Assembly (NCBI RefSeq): GCF_022835695.1
Contig: NZ_BQUV01000001.1
Location: 966,163-1,030,162 of the forward strand
From: Bradyrhizobium sp. Ce-3
Lineage (GTDB): Bacteria > Pseudomonadota > Alphaproteobacteria > Rhizobiales > Xanthobacteraceae
Reading direction: 5' to 3'
DNA length: 64,000 nucleotides
This document shows, in pieces, positions 38,674-51,973 of the stretch. Made by a program: the position numbers and the translations under genes. Numbering within the stretch: position 1 is the stretch's first letter; each line of letters begins with the position of its first letter. The notes under the pieces were generated by a model. It was given only the letters and a program-made list of their open reading frames with translations. It was not told the origin of the DNA and made no database searches.

Positions 38674-39348
38674 ATGAGGATCAAAGCCAGCGGGCGCTTG
38701 GCCTTGATGGTTGCGACAGGGCTTGCCGTGTGTCTCGCAGCTCCGTTGCCGGCGCGTGCGGCCGGTTCGGACGCGACAGCGACAAAATCCGACACTGCGG
38801 CGACCGACACGTCGTCCGCACAACAGAGCTCGCGGCATGGCCGGCGCCATGCGCGTCACCGCTCTTCCAGAACGGCCGACAAGACAGCGGACACATCCGA
38901 GGCCAAGAAGGCCACCGGCAATGCGGGCAGCGTGACGTCGGCCGGCATGCCCGCCACGGTCGCCAACGCCAATGCCGAACTGACCTCCGGCGACGACAAT
39001 GCGGCAGCGACGCCAATCAAAGCCAATGCCTTGATTGCAGCGGCCGACAAGCCTGCCGACCAGTCGGATACCAACGTGGTCGCGTCCGACCAACTCAACG
39101 ACGTCGACCGGGCCTTGCAGCAGGAGCCGCCGGCGGAACAGCCGCAACCGGTTCAACCGCAAACCGCCCAGCAGGAGACGCCCCCGCCGCCGCCGCCGGC
39201 CGCCGCGGTGGCTGCCCCCAAGCCGGCGCAGGTGCTGGCGAGCAGCGACAGCGCGAGCCTGGACCAGACCTCGCTGATCGGGAAGATCTTCATCGGCTTC
39301 GGCGCCCTGCTCACGGTGGCCTCCGCGGCACGCATGTTCATGGCCTAG
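38674..39348 (+). CDS. Exported low-complexity protein with C-terminal membrane segment
   Basis: 224 residues from the ATG at 38674. A signal peptide ends near [10 protein letters not shown] (residue ~29). The mature part is rich in Ala, Thr, Ser, Asp and Pro (poly-proline run around residue 172), with a basic patch [11 protein letters not shown] near residue 55. The last 25 residues are hydrophobic ([23 protein letters not shown]), so the protein may be membrane-anchored at its C terminus. No domain is recognised. GC-rich low-complexity sequence limits what can be said. Confidence 0.6.
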   Translation: MRIKASGRLALMVATGLAVCLAAPLPARAAGSDATATKSDTAATDTSSAQQSSRHGRRHARHRSSRTADKTADTSEAKKATGNAGSVTSAGMPATVANANAELTSGDDNAAATPIKANALIAAADKPADQSDTNVVASDQLNDVDRALQQEPPAEQPQPVQPQTAQQETPPPPPPAAAVAAPKPAQVLASSDSASLDQTSLIGKIFIGFGALLTVASAARMFMA

Positions 39349-39467
39349 CCGAGGCACTCGCGGCACGGGATGCGCCCGTGCCGCGGCCCAAAGCCTCGCT
39401 TCAGCCACTTGAAGCGCATCCCGCCAGCGGGCACATTGCCCGGCAAATCAGGCACGGGGTTTGCGTC

Positions 39468-40247
39468 ATGGCTACGTTCGAATTCATCATCGTCGAAAGC
39501 AAGGGACCGGTCGGCATCATCACGCTGAACCGGCCGAAAATGCTGAATGCGCTGTCGTTCGGCGTGTTCCGCGAGATCGCCGCGGCGGTCGACGATCTCG
39601 AGGCCGATGACAAGATCGGCTGCATCCTGATCACCGGCAGCGAGAAGGCGTTTGCCGCCGGCGCCGACATCAAGGAGATGCAGCCCAAGGGGTTCATCGA
39701 CATGTTCAACAGCGACTTCACCGCGATCGGCGGCGACCGCGTCGCGCGCTGCCGCAAGCCGACCATCGCGGCGGTCGCGGGTTATGCGCTCGGCGGCGGC
39801 TGCGAGCTCGCGATGATGTGCGACATCATCATCGCCGCGGACACCGCCAAGTTCGGCCAGCCGGAAATCACGCTTGGCACCATTCCCGGCATCGGCGGCA
39901 CCCAGCGCCTCACCCGCGCGATCGGCAAGTCGAAGGCGATGGACCTCTGCCTCACCGGACGGATGATGGATGTGGCAGAGGCCGAGCGCTCCGGCCTCGT
40001 GTCGCGGATCGTTCCGGCCGACAAGCTGCTGGAAGAGGCGCTCGCCGCAGCTGAGAAGATCGCCTCGATGTCACGTCCCGCCGCCTCGATGGCCAAGGAA
40101 GCCGTCAACCGCGCCTTCGAAACGCCGCTCGCGGAAGGCATGAATGTCGAGCGCAATCTGTTCCACTCGACCTTCGCGCTCGAGGATCGCTCCGAGGGCA
40201 TGGCCGCCTTCATCGAGAAGCGCAAGCCGGTCAACAAGAACCGCTAA
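39468..40247 (+). CDS. Enoyl-CoA hydratase
   Basis: 259 residues from the ATG at 39468, a normal length for the crotonase family. The two catalytic glutamates are present: Glu113 in [15 protein letters not shown] and Glu133 in [13 protein letters not shown], and the oxyanion-hole region [11 protein letters not shown] is intact. It hydrates 2-trans-enoyl-CoA in fatty acid or branched amino-acid oxidation. Its stop overlaps by 4 bp the stop of the convergent acetyl-CoA hydrolase/transferase gene. Confidence 0.93.
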   Translation: MATFEFIIVESKGPVGIITLNRPKMLNALSFGVFREIAAAVDDLEADDKIGCILITGSEKAFAAGADIKEMQPKGFIDMFNSDFTAIGGDRVARCRKPTIAAVAGYALGGGCELAMMCDIIIAADTAKFGQPEITLGTIPGIGGTQRLTRAIGKSKAMDLCLTGRMMDVAEAERSGLVSRIVPADKLLEEALAAAEKIASMSRPAASMAKEAVNRAFETPLAEGMNVERNLFHSTFALEDRSEGMAAFIEKRKPVNKNR

Positions 40248-42106
40248 TTCACGCGGCTTCGTTGCAATGCCGCGGTCACGAGCGCGCGATAGGCGCGCTC
40301 GGCGAAGTGTGCCGGCTTGTCGAGGCCGAGCCGTGCCAGGCATTCGCGGTCGGCGGCATCGGGCGGATGCCGCATCCCCTGCCACAGCAGGCCGGCGAGT
40401 TGCAGCGGCGTGCGCTGCGCCTGCTGCAGGATCTGCAGGGCCGGAATCAGCCGCTGCTCGACGTCGGTGAAGTCGCTGCCGAACGGGAATGACGGCAACA
40501 GACCGGCCTCGCGTGCAGGCTTCAAGGCATCGCGGATACGCTCGGGAAAGTTCTCGCGATGAGCGGCCGGGATCTCATGGCTGCGCGGCAGCTTGCCGGC
40601 ATCCTTGGCCTGCCGCATCAACTCGCCCTGGAAGCGCGAGTCCGACACCTGCAGCATCGCGGCGATCACGTCGGCATCGGATTTCCCCCTGGTGTCGGCG
40701 ACGCCATATTCGGTGACGAAGATATCGCGCAGATGCCGCGGAATGGTCTCGTGACCGTAGGACCAGCGGATGTTCGATTGCGCCTGTTTGCCGGACTGCC
40801 GGGTCGCCTCCAGCGCCAGCACCGAGCGTGCGCCGTCGAGCGCGAAGGCCTGCGCCACGAAATTGTACTGGCCGCCGACGCCGCTCACGACCTGGCCGTT
40901 CTCGAGCCCGTCGGAGATCGCAGCACCGAGCAATGTCGCCATCATCGCGTTGTTCACGAAGCGCGCATCGACGCGGGCGCGGCGCTTGCCCGCCTCGTCG
41001 CCGAAGATCTCGTTGGTGAATGACACCGGCATCATCTGGATGCGCGCCAGCTGCTCGCCCGCCATCTCGCGCAGCGCCCGATAGAAGGATTGCGGCCCGA
41101 GGAAGAACGCGCCGTGCAGGATCACGCCGCCAACGTCGCGCTTGAGGATGCCTGCATCGATCAAGCCGAGGAACGCCTCGAACAGCATCTCGCTGACGCC
41201 GTAGAGACCCTTCTCGAACGGCCCGGTCTCGGTCGCCGCGAGTTGTGCGGTCCCGGGCGCAAGACGCTGCATGATGCCGTGGAATTGCGCATTGTCGCGG
41301 TGACGCACCACGAGCCCCTGCGCCAGCGCATCGCCGACCTGTCCGATCCCGATCTGCAGTGTGCCGCCGTCCCGCACCAGTCGCGCCGCATGCAATCCGA
41401 TGGCATATTTGGTGTCGCTGATCGGCTCCGACGGCGGCGCGAACAGCGGGAAATCGGTATCGGGGCTGTCGAGCACCGCGTCGAATTCATCCGCCGGCAG
41501 ATCGCCGGGTCCGGGCATGAACGGCAGCTCGGAATTGACCTGGCCGATCAGCTTGAACGACGCCCGCCCCTGCGCACGGGCGCGCAGCACGTCGAGCGTC
41601 GTGTCGGTGTTGCAGCTCAGGCTGTAGCGCGGCACGCCGTCGACCACGCGCTTGGCGACGAGCTGGGGGACCACGTTCAATCCGCGCGCCAGCAAATAGG
41701 ACGCTGCATGGGTGTAGTTGGCGGAAATGTAGTGCTGCTGGGCGAACGGCTGATGCAGCCACTGCCCGGCGAGGAAGAAGAACTCGATCACCTTGATGTT
41801 GGAGGGAAGCGCGCCGCGATGCAGCGCATCCGCATAGGCAAGATCCGGGTAGCCGCCGAACAGCCGATCGATCACCGGAGCGATGAAGCGCTGTTCGAGC
41901 AGGCTGTTCGGCTTCGGCTTTTCCAGCGTCAGCGCCGAGAACAGCGTCAGATTGATGGAGCGGTCGGCGACCGCGCGCGCATACAGCGCGTTGACGATAT
42001 GGTTGGCCTTGCCGAGGCCGAGCGGCAGCCCGACCACCAGCTCGGTTCCGACGTCACGAATGATGTGCTCCGCGACCGCCTCGGGATCGGAGAAAAACTT
42101 AGGCAT
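40244..42106 (-). CDS. Acetyl-CoA hydrolase/transferase family enzyme
   Basis: 620 residues from the ATG at 42106 (a TTG two codons earlier is possible). The family is a CoA-transferase with a covalent glutamyl-CoA intermediate. The C-terminal acyl-CoA hydrolase/transferase domain is recognisable by [15 protein letters not shown] and [14 protein letters not shown]. The protein is longer than the ~500-residue succinyl-CoA:acetate type, and the N-terminal part differs, so the acyl donor is uncertain. It is convergent with the enoyl-CoA hydratase. Confidence 0.85.
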   Translation of the reverse strand: MPKFFSDPEAVAEHIIRDVGTELVVGLPLGLGKANHIVNALYARAVADRSINLTLFSALTLEKPKPNSLLEQRFIAPVIDRLFGGYPDLAYADALHRGALPSNIKVIEFFFLAGQWLHQPFAQQHYISANYTHAASYLLARGLNVVPQLVAKRVVDGVPRYSLSCNTDTTLDVLRARAQGRASFKLIGQVNSELPFMPGPGDLPADEFDAVLDSPDTDFPLFAPPSEPISDTKYAIGLHAARLVRDGGTLQIGIGQVGDALAQGLVVRHRDNAQFHGIMQRLAPGTAQLAATETGPFEKGLYGVSEMLFEAFLGLIDAGILKRDVGGVILHGAFFLGPQSFYRALREMAGEQLARIQMMPVSFTNEIFGDEAGKRRARVDARFVNNAMMATLLGAAISDGLENGQVVSGVGGQYNFVAQAFALDGARSVLALEATRQSGKQAQSNIRWSYGHETIPRHLRDIFVTEYGVADTRGKSDADVIAAMLQVSDSRFQGELMRQAKDAGKLPRSHEIPAAHRENFPERIRDALKPAREAGLLPSFPFGSDFTDVEQRLIPALQILQQAQRTPLQLAGLLWQGMRHPPDAADRECLARLGLDKPAHFAERAYRALVTAALQRSRVN

Positions 42107-42347
42107 CTGCAATGAACCCGGGCAGCCAGTGGAAAACCGGCGTCGCGGAATCGGGGGCCGGCGATTCTAACCTATACTTCATATGACAGTTGCGTTCGCC
42201 TGTGACGAACCGGCAACAGACAAGAACTGAAATCATGTGCAGATGTCGCCGGGCGGTTTGCCTGTGGCGGTGCCGCCCCGTAAACAGGTAGATGTGTCGA
42301 TGGCGTCGGCGGAGGCAGACTGCCGGGGTTTTGGTGTGCGGGATCAC

Positions 42348-43766
42348 ATGGTTGAGCGTGCCGCAAGGGTTGGCGACGTAGCGAGGCGCGTGCTTTTGTC
42401 GGGCATCGGCCTTGGCGCCTTGGCATGCGCGCTGCTGAGCTGTCCGGCCGCCCGCGCCGAGAGCCTGCCCGAAGCCCTGGTCAAGGCGTACCAGACCAAT
42501 CCGCAGCTCAATGCCGAACGGGCGCGCCAGCGCGCGACCGACGAGAACGTGCCGCAAGCGCTGGCCGGCTACCGCCCCCAGATCATCGCCGGCCTCTCGC
42601 TCGGCTTGCAGGCGGTGCGCGACCAGCTGCCCGGCAACGTCATCCAGACCGCGACGCTGAAGCCGTGGCAGATCGGGGTCACCGTGACCCAGACCCTGTT
42701 CAACGGCTTCAAGACCGCCAACAGCGTCCGCGTCGCCGAGCTGCAGGTGCAGTCCGGCCGCGAGGCGCTGCGCAATGTCGGCCAGGGTGTGCTGCTCGAC
42801 GCCGTCACCGCCTATACCAACGTGCTGGCCAACCAGACCCTGGTCGAGGCGCAGCGCTCCAACGTCGCCTTCCTGAAGGAGACCCAGGCGATCACGCAGC
42901 GCCGTCTCAATGCCGGCGACGTGACGCCGACCGATACGGCCCAGGCCGAGGCGCGCCTCAACCGCGGCCTCGCCGATCTCAACGCCGCCGAGGTCAACTA
43001 TGCGGTCAGCCAGGCCACCTATGCGCAGGTGGTCGGCAACCCGCCGTCGCAATTGCGGCCGGCTGACACCATCGACCGGCTGCTGCCGCGCAGCCGCGAA
43101 GATGCCATCGCGCTCTCGCTGCGCGAGCATCCTGCCGTGACCGCGGCAGGCTTCGACGTCGACGTCGCCTCGACCTCGATCCGCGTCGCCGAGAGCAGCC
43201 TGATGCCGAATGTCACCCTGCAAGGCAGCGTCAGCCGCAGCCGCGACAGCGACCAGACGCTCGGCACCTTCGGGACCGACCAGGCCTCGGTGATCGGCCA
43301 GGTCACGCAGCCGATCTACGACGGCGGCACCGCGGCCTCGCAGACCCGGCAGGCCAAGGAAGTCACGGCGCAGAGCCGGCTCGTGCTCGACCAGGTCCGC
43401 AATCAGGCCAAGACCGCCGTGGTCAGCGCCTGGGTCGCCAATGAGGGCGCCAAGGTCGCGGTGTCGGCCTCCGAGTCCGAGGTGAAGGCCGCGGAGGTTG
43501 CGCTCGCCGGCGTGCAGAAGGAAGCCGCCGGCGGCCAGCGCACCACGGTCGACGTGCTCAACGCGCAGCAGGATCTGATCACGGCGCGGGCCCGGCTGAT
43601 CGGCGCGCAGCGCGACCGCGTGATCGCCTCCTACACGCTGCTCAGCGCGACCGGGCGTCTCGATGTCAAGACGCTCAATCTGAAGACGCCGGACTACCTG
43701 CCCGAGGTGCACTACCATCAGGTCCGCGACGCCTGGCACGGCCTGCGCACGCCATCGGGACAATAG
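42348..43766 (+). CDS. TolC-family outer membrane protein
   Basis: About 472 residues from the ATG at 42348; an ATG at 42300 is also possible. A signal peptide (VLLSGIGLGALACALL ... ARA) precedes two repeated TolC halves, with the coiled-coil barrel regions ESLPEALVKAYQTNPQL / PQALAGYRPQI and the second half NVTLQGSVSRSRDSDQTLG / TQPIYDGGTAA. It forms trimeric exit ducts for type I secretion or efflux. No secretion ABC gene lies next to it. An RND permease/adaptor pair without its own outer membrane gene begins 1.1 kb away on the other strand. Confidence 0.88.
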   Translation: MVERAARVGDVARRVLLSGIGLGALACALLSCPAARAESLPEALVKAYQTNPQLNAERARQRATDENVPQALAGYRPQIIAGLSLGLQAVRDQLPGNVIQTATLKPWQIGVTVTQTLFNGFKTANSVRVAELQVQSGREALRNVGQGVLLDAVTAYTNVLANQTLVEAQRSNVAFLKETQAITQRRLNAGDVTPTDTAQAEARLNRGLADLNAAEVNYAVSQATYAQVVGNPPSQLRPADTIDRLLPRSREDAIALSLREHPAVTAAGFDVDVASTSIRVAESSLMPNVTLQGSVSRSRDSDQTLGTFGTDQASVIGQVTQPIYDGGTAASQTRQAKEVTAQSRLVLDQVRNQAKTAVVSAWVANEGAKVAVSASESEVKAAEVALAGVQKEAAGGQRTTVDVLNAQQDLITARARLIGAQRDRVIASYTLLSATGRLDVKTLNLKTPDYLPEVHYHQVRDAWHGLRTPSGQ

Positions 43767-43901
43767 GCTTCGTGGAACCGTTCGCGGCGAACGGCCTCTT
43801 TCCGCCCGCTCTCTCCGCCGATAACCTCCGCCCCGCCGGCCATCAACAATGCCGGTGCGCGGAGTGCGCGCATAACAGCCGAGCACGCAGGGAGACGTCC
43901 A

Positions 43902-44862
43902 ATGCTGACGCGACGCAGTATGATGCTGGCTTCCATCGCAGCGGGAGTGACCATGACCAGCAGCAACGCATTTTCCAAGGCAGCGCAACCATCGACCGCG
44001 GTGAACTTCGACGTGCCTGCCGGTGCGTGCGACTGCCACACCCACATCCATGGCGACCCCGACAAGTTCCCGTTCTTCGCCGGCCGCGTCTACACGCCGG
44101 AGCCGGCCTCGCCGGAGGAGATGAGCGCGCTGCACAAGGCGTTGCATGTCGAGCGCGTGGTGATCGTGACGCCGAGCGTCTACGGCCCCGACAATTCGTC
44201 GACCCTGTTCGGCATGACGGCGCGCGGGCCGACCGCGCGCGGCGTCGCCGTGATCGACGACAAGACCAGCGAGAGCGATCTCGACGCCATGCAGAAGGCC
44301 GGCTTCCGCGGCATCCGCCTCAACCTCGCGACCGGCGGCGTCAACGATCCCAATGTCGGCCGGCAGCGCTTCTCGGCCGCGATCGAGCGGATGAAGGCGC
44401 GCGGCTGGCATGTGCAGCTGTTCACCAGCCTCGCCATGATCTCCGCGATCAAGGACCTGGTCGCCGCAGCTCCGGTGCCGGTCGTGTTCGACCATTTCGG
44501 CGGCGCCGAGGCTGCGCTCGGCACCGGCCAGCCGGGGTTCGACGACCTGCTCGCGCTGGTCAAGTCGGGCAAGGCCTATGTCAAGATTTCCGGCGCCTAC
44601 CGCGCCTCCAAGCTCGCGCCCGACTATGCCGACGCCACGCCGCTGGCCCAGGCGCTGATCGCGGCCAATGCCGAGCGCATCGTCTGGGGCACCGACTGGC
44701 CGCACCCGGATTCGGTGACACCGGCGGGCAAGAAGGTCACCGAGGTGACGCCGCTGTACCAGATCGACGACGGCCGCCTCCTCAACCAGCTCCCGGTCTG
44801 GGCGCCGGACGCCGCGGTGCGCAAGACCATCCTGGTCGACAACCCGGCGCGGCTCTACGGCT

Positions 44863-44870
<8 letters not shown>
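43902..44870 (+). CDS. Tat-exported amidohydrolase (TIM-barrel)
   Basis: 322 residues with an N-terminal twin-arginine-type signal (MLTRRSMMLASIAAG). The metal motif CHTHIHG (HxH) starts the barrel, further ligands are around VFDHFGG, and WGTDWPHPD supplies the catalytic Asp. This matches the amidohydrolase branch that includes 2-pyrone-4,6-dicarboxylate lactonase and related decarboxylases. The export signal is unusual for that group. Substrate is unknown. The C terminus overlaps the end of the convergent RND permease gene by 8 bp. Confidence 0.85.
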
Positions 44871-47997
<3,127 letters not shown>

Positions 47998-48032
47998 TCA
48001 GATCGGCACTTTCAACGGTGAGGATTTTTCTT

Positions 48033-48079
48033 GAGCATGGTCGATCCGGAACGCCGGTTTCCCTTCTTCCGGATCATGC
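48033..48079. repeat. Intergenic REP-like dyad
   Basis: An imperfect inverted repeat between the permease and adaptor genes; the ends gagcatgg...gatcatgc and the inner ccggaacg...tccgg match the short dyads that I have seen between Bradyrhizobium genes. It could affect the relative amounts of the two proteins. Confidence 0.35.
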
Positions 48080-48082
48080 GTC

Positions 48083-49330
48083 TTAGGTGCCGGACGCGGC
48101 GCGGTCGATGAAGAGACTTCCCTTCGTCACGATCTGCTCGCCAGGCTTGAGGTTGCCGGCGACCTCGACGAGATCGCCATTGATGAGGCCGGGCTTGATC
48201 TGGCGCAGCTCGATCGTCTTGTCGTCGGGCCGCGCGACCCAGAGGCGAACCTGATCGCCCTCGTAGATCAGCGCCTGCTTCGGCACGCCGACCGCCGGAT
48301 GATCGCCCTTCGAATACAGCGTCACGTTGGCGAACATCTCCGGCTTCAGCCGCATGTCGGCGTTGTCGATGGTGGCGCGGACCAGGAGCCGGCGCGACGT
48401 CGCGTCGATTGCGGCGGCGACATAGTTGACCCGGGCGTTCAGCACCTTGCCCGGCAGCGCCATCACGCTGAAGCTGAGCTCCTGTCCGACCGCGACACTG
48501 TCCGAATCGGATTCCCGCACGAAGGCGATCAGCCAGACCGTCGAGAGATCGCCGATCACATAGACCGGGTCGCTGGCACCGGTCGAGACATACTGGCCGG
48601 GACCGGCCTTGCGCTGGACCACCGTGCCGGCGAGCGGCGCATACACCGTCGTCTCCGGATTGAGGCGGCCCTTCTGCTGCAAGGTCGTGATGGCGTCGTC
48701 GCCGAAGCCGAGGATGTGCAGCTTGTTCTGCGCCGCTTCCAGCAGCGTCTGCGCCGAGCGCGCATCGTTCTGCGCCTGCACCAGCGCGGCCTGCGCAGTC
48801 TGATAATCCTTCAGCGGGATCGCCTTGCCTTCGGACAGGTCCTTGGCACGCTTCTCCTGGATCTGCGCCAGGTCGAGCGCCGACTGCGCCTTGTTGAGGC
48901 CGGTCATCGCGGCGACGTAGTCGTTCTGCGCCTGCACGGTGTCGGCCGCCTCGATCACGAACAGTGGCTGGCCCTTCACCACGGCATCGCCCGGCCGCAC
49001 CAGCAGGCGGGTGACGCGCCCGGTATAGGGCGAGTAAACCGGCGTGGAGCGGTCTTCATCGATTCCGATCTTGCCCTCGGTCACCAGCTCGGAGCGGAAG
49101 GTGTGCTCGGCGACGGCCTGCAAGGTCAGGCTGGCCCACTCGGCCGGCGATGGGGTGTAGCGCGTGCCGCCCTTGCGCGACTGGCTCGAGACTTCCGAAG
49201 ATGTCTGGTTTTCGGAGCCGAAACGCGTGTAGCCGTAGGCGCCGGCGCAGGCGACCGCCAGCAGCGCCGCGGCCACGACCAGGCGCGGGCGGCTAAAGCT
49301 CTGCATTCTCTTGGTAAACTCTCTCAGCAT
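48083..49330 (-). CDS. RND efflux periplasmic adaptor (CusB/CzcB family)
   Basis: 415 residues. An N-terminal membrane anchor (RLVVAAALLAVACAGAYGYTRF) precedes the typical adaptor parts: barrel-sandwich hybrid around VYSPYTGRVTRLLVRPGD, a long alpha-hairpin (QAQNDYVAAMTGLNKAQSALDLAQ...AQNDARSAQTLLEAAQN) and a beta-barrel/membrane-proximal domain with GQELSFSVMALPGKVLNA. It bridges the permease to an outer membrane duct. A start at the second ATG (49306) is possible. It lies 85 bp upstream of the permease gene on the same strand. Confidence 0.9.
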   Translation of the reverse strand: MLREFTKRMQSFSRPRLVVAAALLAVACAGAYGYTRFGSENQTSSEVSSQSRKGGTRYTPSPAEWASLTLQAVAEHTFRSELVTEGKIGIDEDRSTPVYSPYTGRVTRLLVRPGDAVVKGQPLFVIEAADTVQAQNDYVAAMTGLNKAQSALDLAQIQEKRAKDLSEGKAIPLKDYQTAQAALVQAQNDARSAQTLLEAAQNKLHILGFGDDAITTLQQKGRLNPETTVYAPLAGTVVQRKAGPGQYVSTGASDPVYVIGDLSTVWLIAFVRESDSDSVAVGQELSFSVMALPGKVLNARVNYVAAAIDATSRRLLVRATIDNADMRLKPEMFANVTLYSKGDHPAVGVPKQALIYEGDQVRLWVARPDDKTIELRQIKPGLINGDLVEVAGNLKPGEQIVTKGSLFIDRAASGT

Positions 49331-49481
49331 GCGGTCCGCAGGGTCGATCGTTGCAGCTTCCGGCGGGACAGCCCCAGCGGTGCGCTAATAGTGCCGAATT
49401 GGCATTTCAAACAACATAAAAATCGCACTTCGGCGGTGCGTGTCGTTAAAGTTCGGATAGCCTGAATGGCAGCTGAATGTC

Positions 49482-50879
49482 TCATCCGGGAAACTCCGGG
49501 GGATCGCTGCCAAGGGGCATGGCCGGGCGGGACCAATGGGCCGGGGTCCGTGACAGGACAGCCGCATGCCGGACCGAGCTCAGCATGCCAAAGCCGGACG
49601 GCAACTGCTCGATGAAGGGCTGCACGGCGTCCGCCTTGAGATCCTCGGTGGCAAGGCCGCCTCCGATACGGCCGAGATTCCACAGCCAGCGCCCGGTCTG
49701 CGCCAGCGATACCCGGACGTGCCAGCTGCCGCCCTCGCGCGCCTGACGGGCCTTGGCCATCATGGCGCCGAACGCCATGAAATATCCGGTGGCATGGTCG
49801 AGCATCTGGGCCGGCAATTCCTTCGGCCCGTCGGTGCCGGCCGCCTGCCCCTCGGCATGGTTGAAGCCGGTCGTGGTCTGCACCAGCGAGTCGAAGCCGC
49901 GACGCCCCGCCCACGGTCCGGCATGGCCATAGGCCGAGAGCGTCACATAGACGATCCCGGGATTGATGCGCGCCGCGTCCTCCGGCGAGAAACCGAGCTG
50001 TGCGATCGCCTGCGGACGATAGCCCTGCGAGAGGATATCGGCCTGCGCCACCAGCCCCCGCATCACGCGCCGTCCCTGCTCGCTCCGCAGTTCCACGAAG
50101 CTCGTCAGCTTGCCGCGGCCGGTGTCGATGGTGAGCCAGGGGATCGCCGGCAGGTCGGGACCGGAGATCAGCAGCACGTCGGCGCCATGCGCCGCCAGCG
50201 TGCGGCCGGCGACGGGACCGGCGATCACGCGCGACAAATCGAGCACGCGGATGCCGGCCAGCGGCCGGTCCCCGGCGGGCCACGGCTTTGGCGCCGCCTC
50301 GCCGATCTTCTCGATCGAGATCAGCGGCAGCTTTGCCAGTGCTTCGGCATGCGGCGTCGCCGACCACTCGTCATGCGAGCGCATCAAGGCGACGACGCCG
50401 CCGGCGGCATAGGCCGCGGTCTCGAACGCCTCGCCGTCCCATTGCAGCAGCGCGGCCTGGACCTCGTCCCGCTCGGCGTTGCAGCCGAGCACCTTGCAGA
50501 CCGCATCGCGATGATGCGGGAAATTGGTGTGGAGGCGGACGAAGCGGTTGTCGCGGACGCGATAGACGCCGGCGATCTTGTCCCAGGCCGGCGGCGGCGG
50601 CTTGTCGTCGACCCGCAAATAACGTTCGCTGCGGCATTCGGCGACGGCATGGCGGATGTCGACCGCGACGCCCTGCGCTTCGCCGCTGCGGGCTTTCCAG
50701 ATCTCGGCCGCGGCAAGGCCGGCTGCCGCGATCGGCACCTGCGCAGCCGCCGCGACCCGAAACGACGACGGCAATTGCGGCTCGCTGCCGGTCAGCGTGA
50801 CCGCGTCGAGCGCGGCCGGTGCGCCACCGGCGCCGGTCCAGACATCGGAGAGGATTTCACGGATGCCCTGCATGCGCAT
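49482..50879 (-). CDS. CaiB/BaiF family (type III) CoA-transferase
   Basis: 465 residues in two homologous halves, as in formyl-CoA transferases. The nucleotide/CoA site is marked by RPLAGIRVLDLSRVIAGPVAGRTLAAHGADV in the second half, then LTSFVELRSEQGRRVMRGLVAQADILSQGYRP. The family catalyses CoA transfer through an aspartyl intermediate, and the position of the catalytic Asp is not unambiguous here because of the rearranged half order. The substrate is unknown. It has no operon partner. Confidence 0.8.
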   Translation of the reverse strand: MRMQGIREILSDVWTGAGGAPAALDAVTLTGSEPQLPSSFRVAAAAQVPIAAAGLAAAEIWKARSGEAQGVAVDIRHAVAECRSERYLRVDDKPPPPAWDKIAGVYRVRDNRFVRLHTNFPHHRDAVCKVLGCNAERDEVQAALLQWDGEAFETAAYAAGGVVALMRSHDEWSATPHAEALAKLPLISIEKIGEAAPKPWPAGDRPLAGIRVLDLSRVIAGPVAGRTLAAHGADVLLISGPDLPAIPWLTIDTGRGKLTSFVELRSEQGRRVMRGLVAQADILSQGYRPQAIAQLGFSPEDAARINPGIVYVTLSAYGHAGPWAGRRGFDSLVQTTTGFNHAEGQAAGTDGPKELPAQMLDHATGYFMAFGAMMAKARQAREGGSWHVRVSLAQTGRWLWNLGRIGGGLATEDLKADAVQPFIEQLPSGFGMLSSVRHAAVLSRTPAHWSRPAMPLGSDPPEFPG

Positions 50880-50971
50880 TCCCGTTTGCGATTATTCTAT
50901 GCCCGAGCATGATGACAAGAAGGCGGTGCCCGATCTCATGCGTCATGTCTGGCTCCGCCCATCTCTGGTTT

Positions 50972-51019
50972 GGGCATGATCTTCTCGGAAGACCGCTTCA
51001 CAGTTTTCCGGTTCATGCC
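50972..51019. repeat. Intergenic REP-like dyad
   Basis: An imperfect dyad (gggcatgatcttctcgg ... ccggttcatgcc) lies upstream of the small membrane protein gene. A related fragment precedes it at about 50,900-50,945. These are of the same general type as the element at 48,033. Confidence 0.35.
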
Positions 51020-51046
51020 TTCTGCCCGACCCACACAGGAGTTGCA

Positions 51047-51334
51047 ATGGCTGCCATCGATCCCATCACGGCCGGTGCCGTCTTCGTCGCAACCGCGGCC
51101 ACCGACGCGGTCTATGTCATGTTCACCTCGGCGGTCGTGTCACGCAAGCGCGTGCCGGCGGCGACCTGGAGCAGCATCTGGTATCTGCTCTCATCCTACG
51201 CGGTGATCAGTTACACCGAAAACTGGGTGTATGTCGCCTTCGCCGCAGCGGGCTCCTGGGTCGGCGCTTATGCATCGATCACCTTCCTGCATCGGCCGCC
51301 GGGCGGACCGCCGGTGGGTGCCGCGGTGGAATAG
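51047..51334 (+). CDS. Small membrane protein
   Basis: 95 residues from the ATG at 51047, with an AGGAG ribosome site 6 bp upstream. Three hydrophobic segments are visible (GAVFVATAATDAVYVMFTSAV, SSIWYLLSSYAVISY and WVYVAFAAAGSWVGAYASI), so it is an integral inner membrane protein. I recognise no functional motif. The unit is single-gene, and it marks the last 'core-like' gene before the accessory region that begins at about 51.35 kb. Confidence 0.65.
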   Translation: MAAIDPITAGAVFVATAATDAVYVMFTSAVVSRKRVPAATWSSIWYLLSSYAVISYTENWVYVAFAAAGSWVGAYASITFLHRPPGGPPVGAAVE

Positions 51335-51390
51335 TGTGCAGCTGCTGAAGAATTCATCCACCTGCGAATGCAAGCCCGCGTTCAACCGCC

Positions 51391-51518
51391 GTCCCTGCGA
51401 AAGCAGGAACCCATAACCACGGATGGTCATCGTTACACGACGCTGTGGCCCCAGCGTCTCGAGACAATGAACATTTGTGGTTATGGTCCGGGTCGCGCTT
51501 CGCTTGCCCGGGACGACA
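51391..51518. repeat. Degenerate palindromic repeat, family 2
   Basis: Arms around gcgaaagcaggaacccataaccac and, further on, gtggttatgg...cgcttgcccgggacgac form an interrupted dyad. It resembles a decayed version of the better-preserved element at 58,524-58,644. Confidence 0.5.
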
Positions 51519-51620
51519 CCGAATTTGAAGCGCTTGTCAGCTTCGTGTCAGCATTCACGTGTAAGCCACGTGTCAGCATTCTCGCGGCGTGATCCGTCCG
51601 AGGTTTGCTTCGTTTTGCCG

Positions 51621-51973
51621 CCCTCCTTTGAACAGAGGGCGCAGGGAAAGCCGGGTGCCGATCGCACCCATGGGCCCCGTGCAAAAGGTAGAAAGCACGG
51701 GGGTAGGACCACAGGTGTAACCGGAGCAATCCGGCTTTCCCTGCGCGATGGGCTACGGCTTACTTCGTGCTCTCCCCGGCGAGACTGGGCTTGCTTGTCA
51801 CCGTCTTCGCAACGCGCGACCTGCGCAATCGGAAAAGACACCTGCCACCAGGGCGTCAGGACCACACGACTTCACCGTCCGCGTCATGCGCACTCGTCAG
51901 TTGCGCAATTCGCGTCCACCGCATCCCGACCCGCGTTCGTGACGACCGCGAAGCGCCCCTCGATCGGGTGAGA
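51621..51973. repeat. Long structured intergenic element (about 350 bp)
   Basis: A 16-bp arm gcgcagggaaagccgg at 51,639-51,654 is the exact reverse complement of 51,731-51,746, enclosing a smaller hairpin (ccccgtgc 51,675-51,682 / gcacgggg 51,695-51,702). The following ~230 bp up to cctcgatcgggtgagatgg have no coding frame with normal composition. I recognise this sequence type from Bradyrhizobium intergenic regions, where similar long blocks recur. Whether it is transcribed as a structured RNA is unknown. Confidence 0.55.

Noticed and set aside
42099-44705. An 868-codon open frame on the minus strand opposite the TolC-like and amidohydrolase genes
   Set aside because: Its composition is that of an antisense frame in GC-rich DNA, and both sense genes have clear family motifs. 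It is not a gene.
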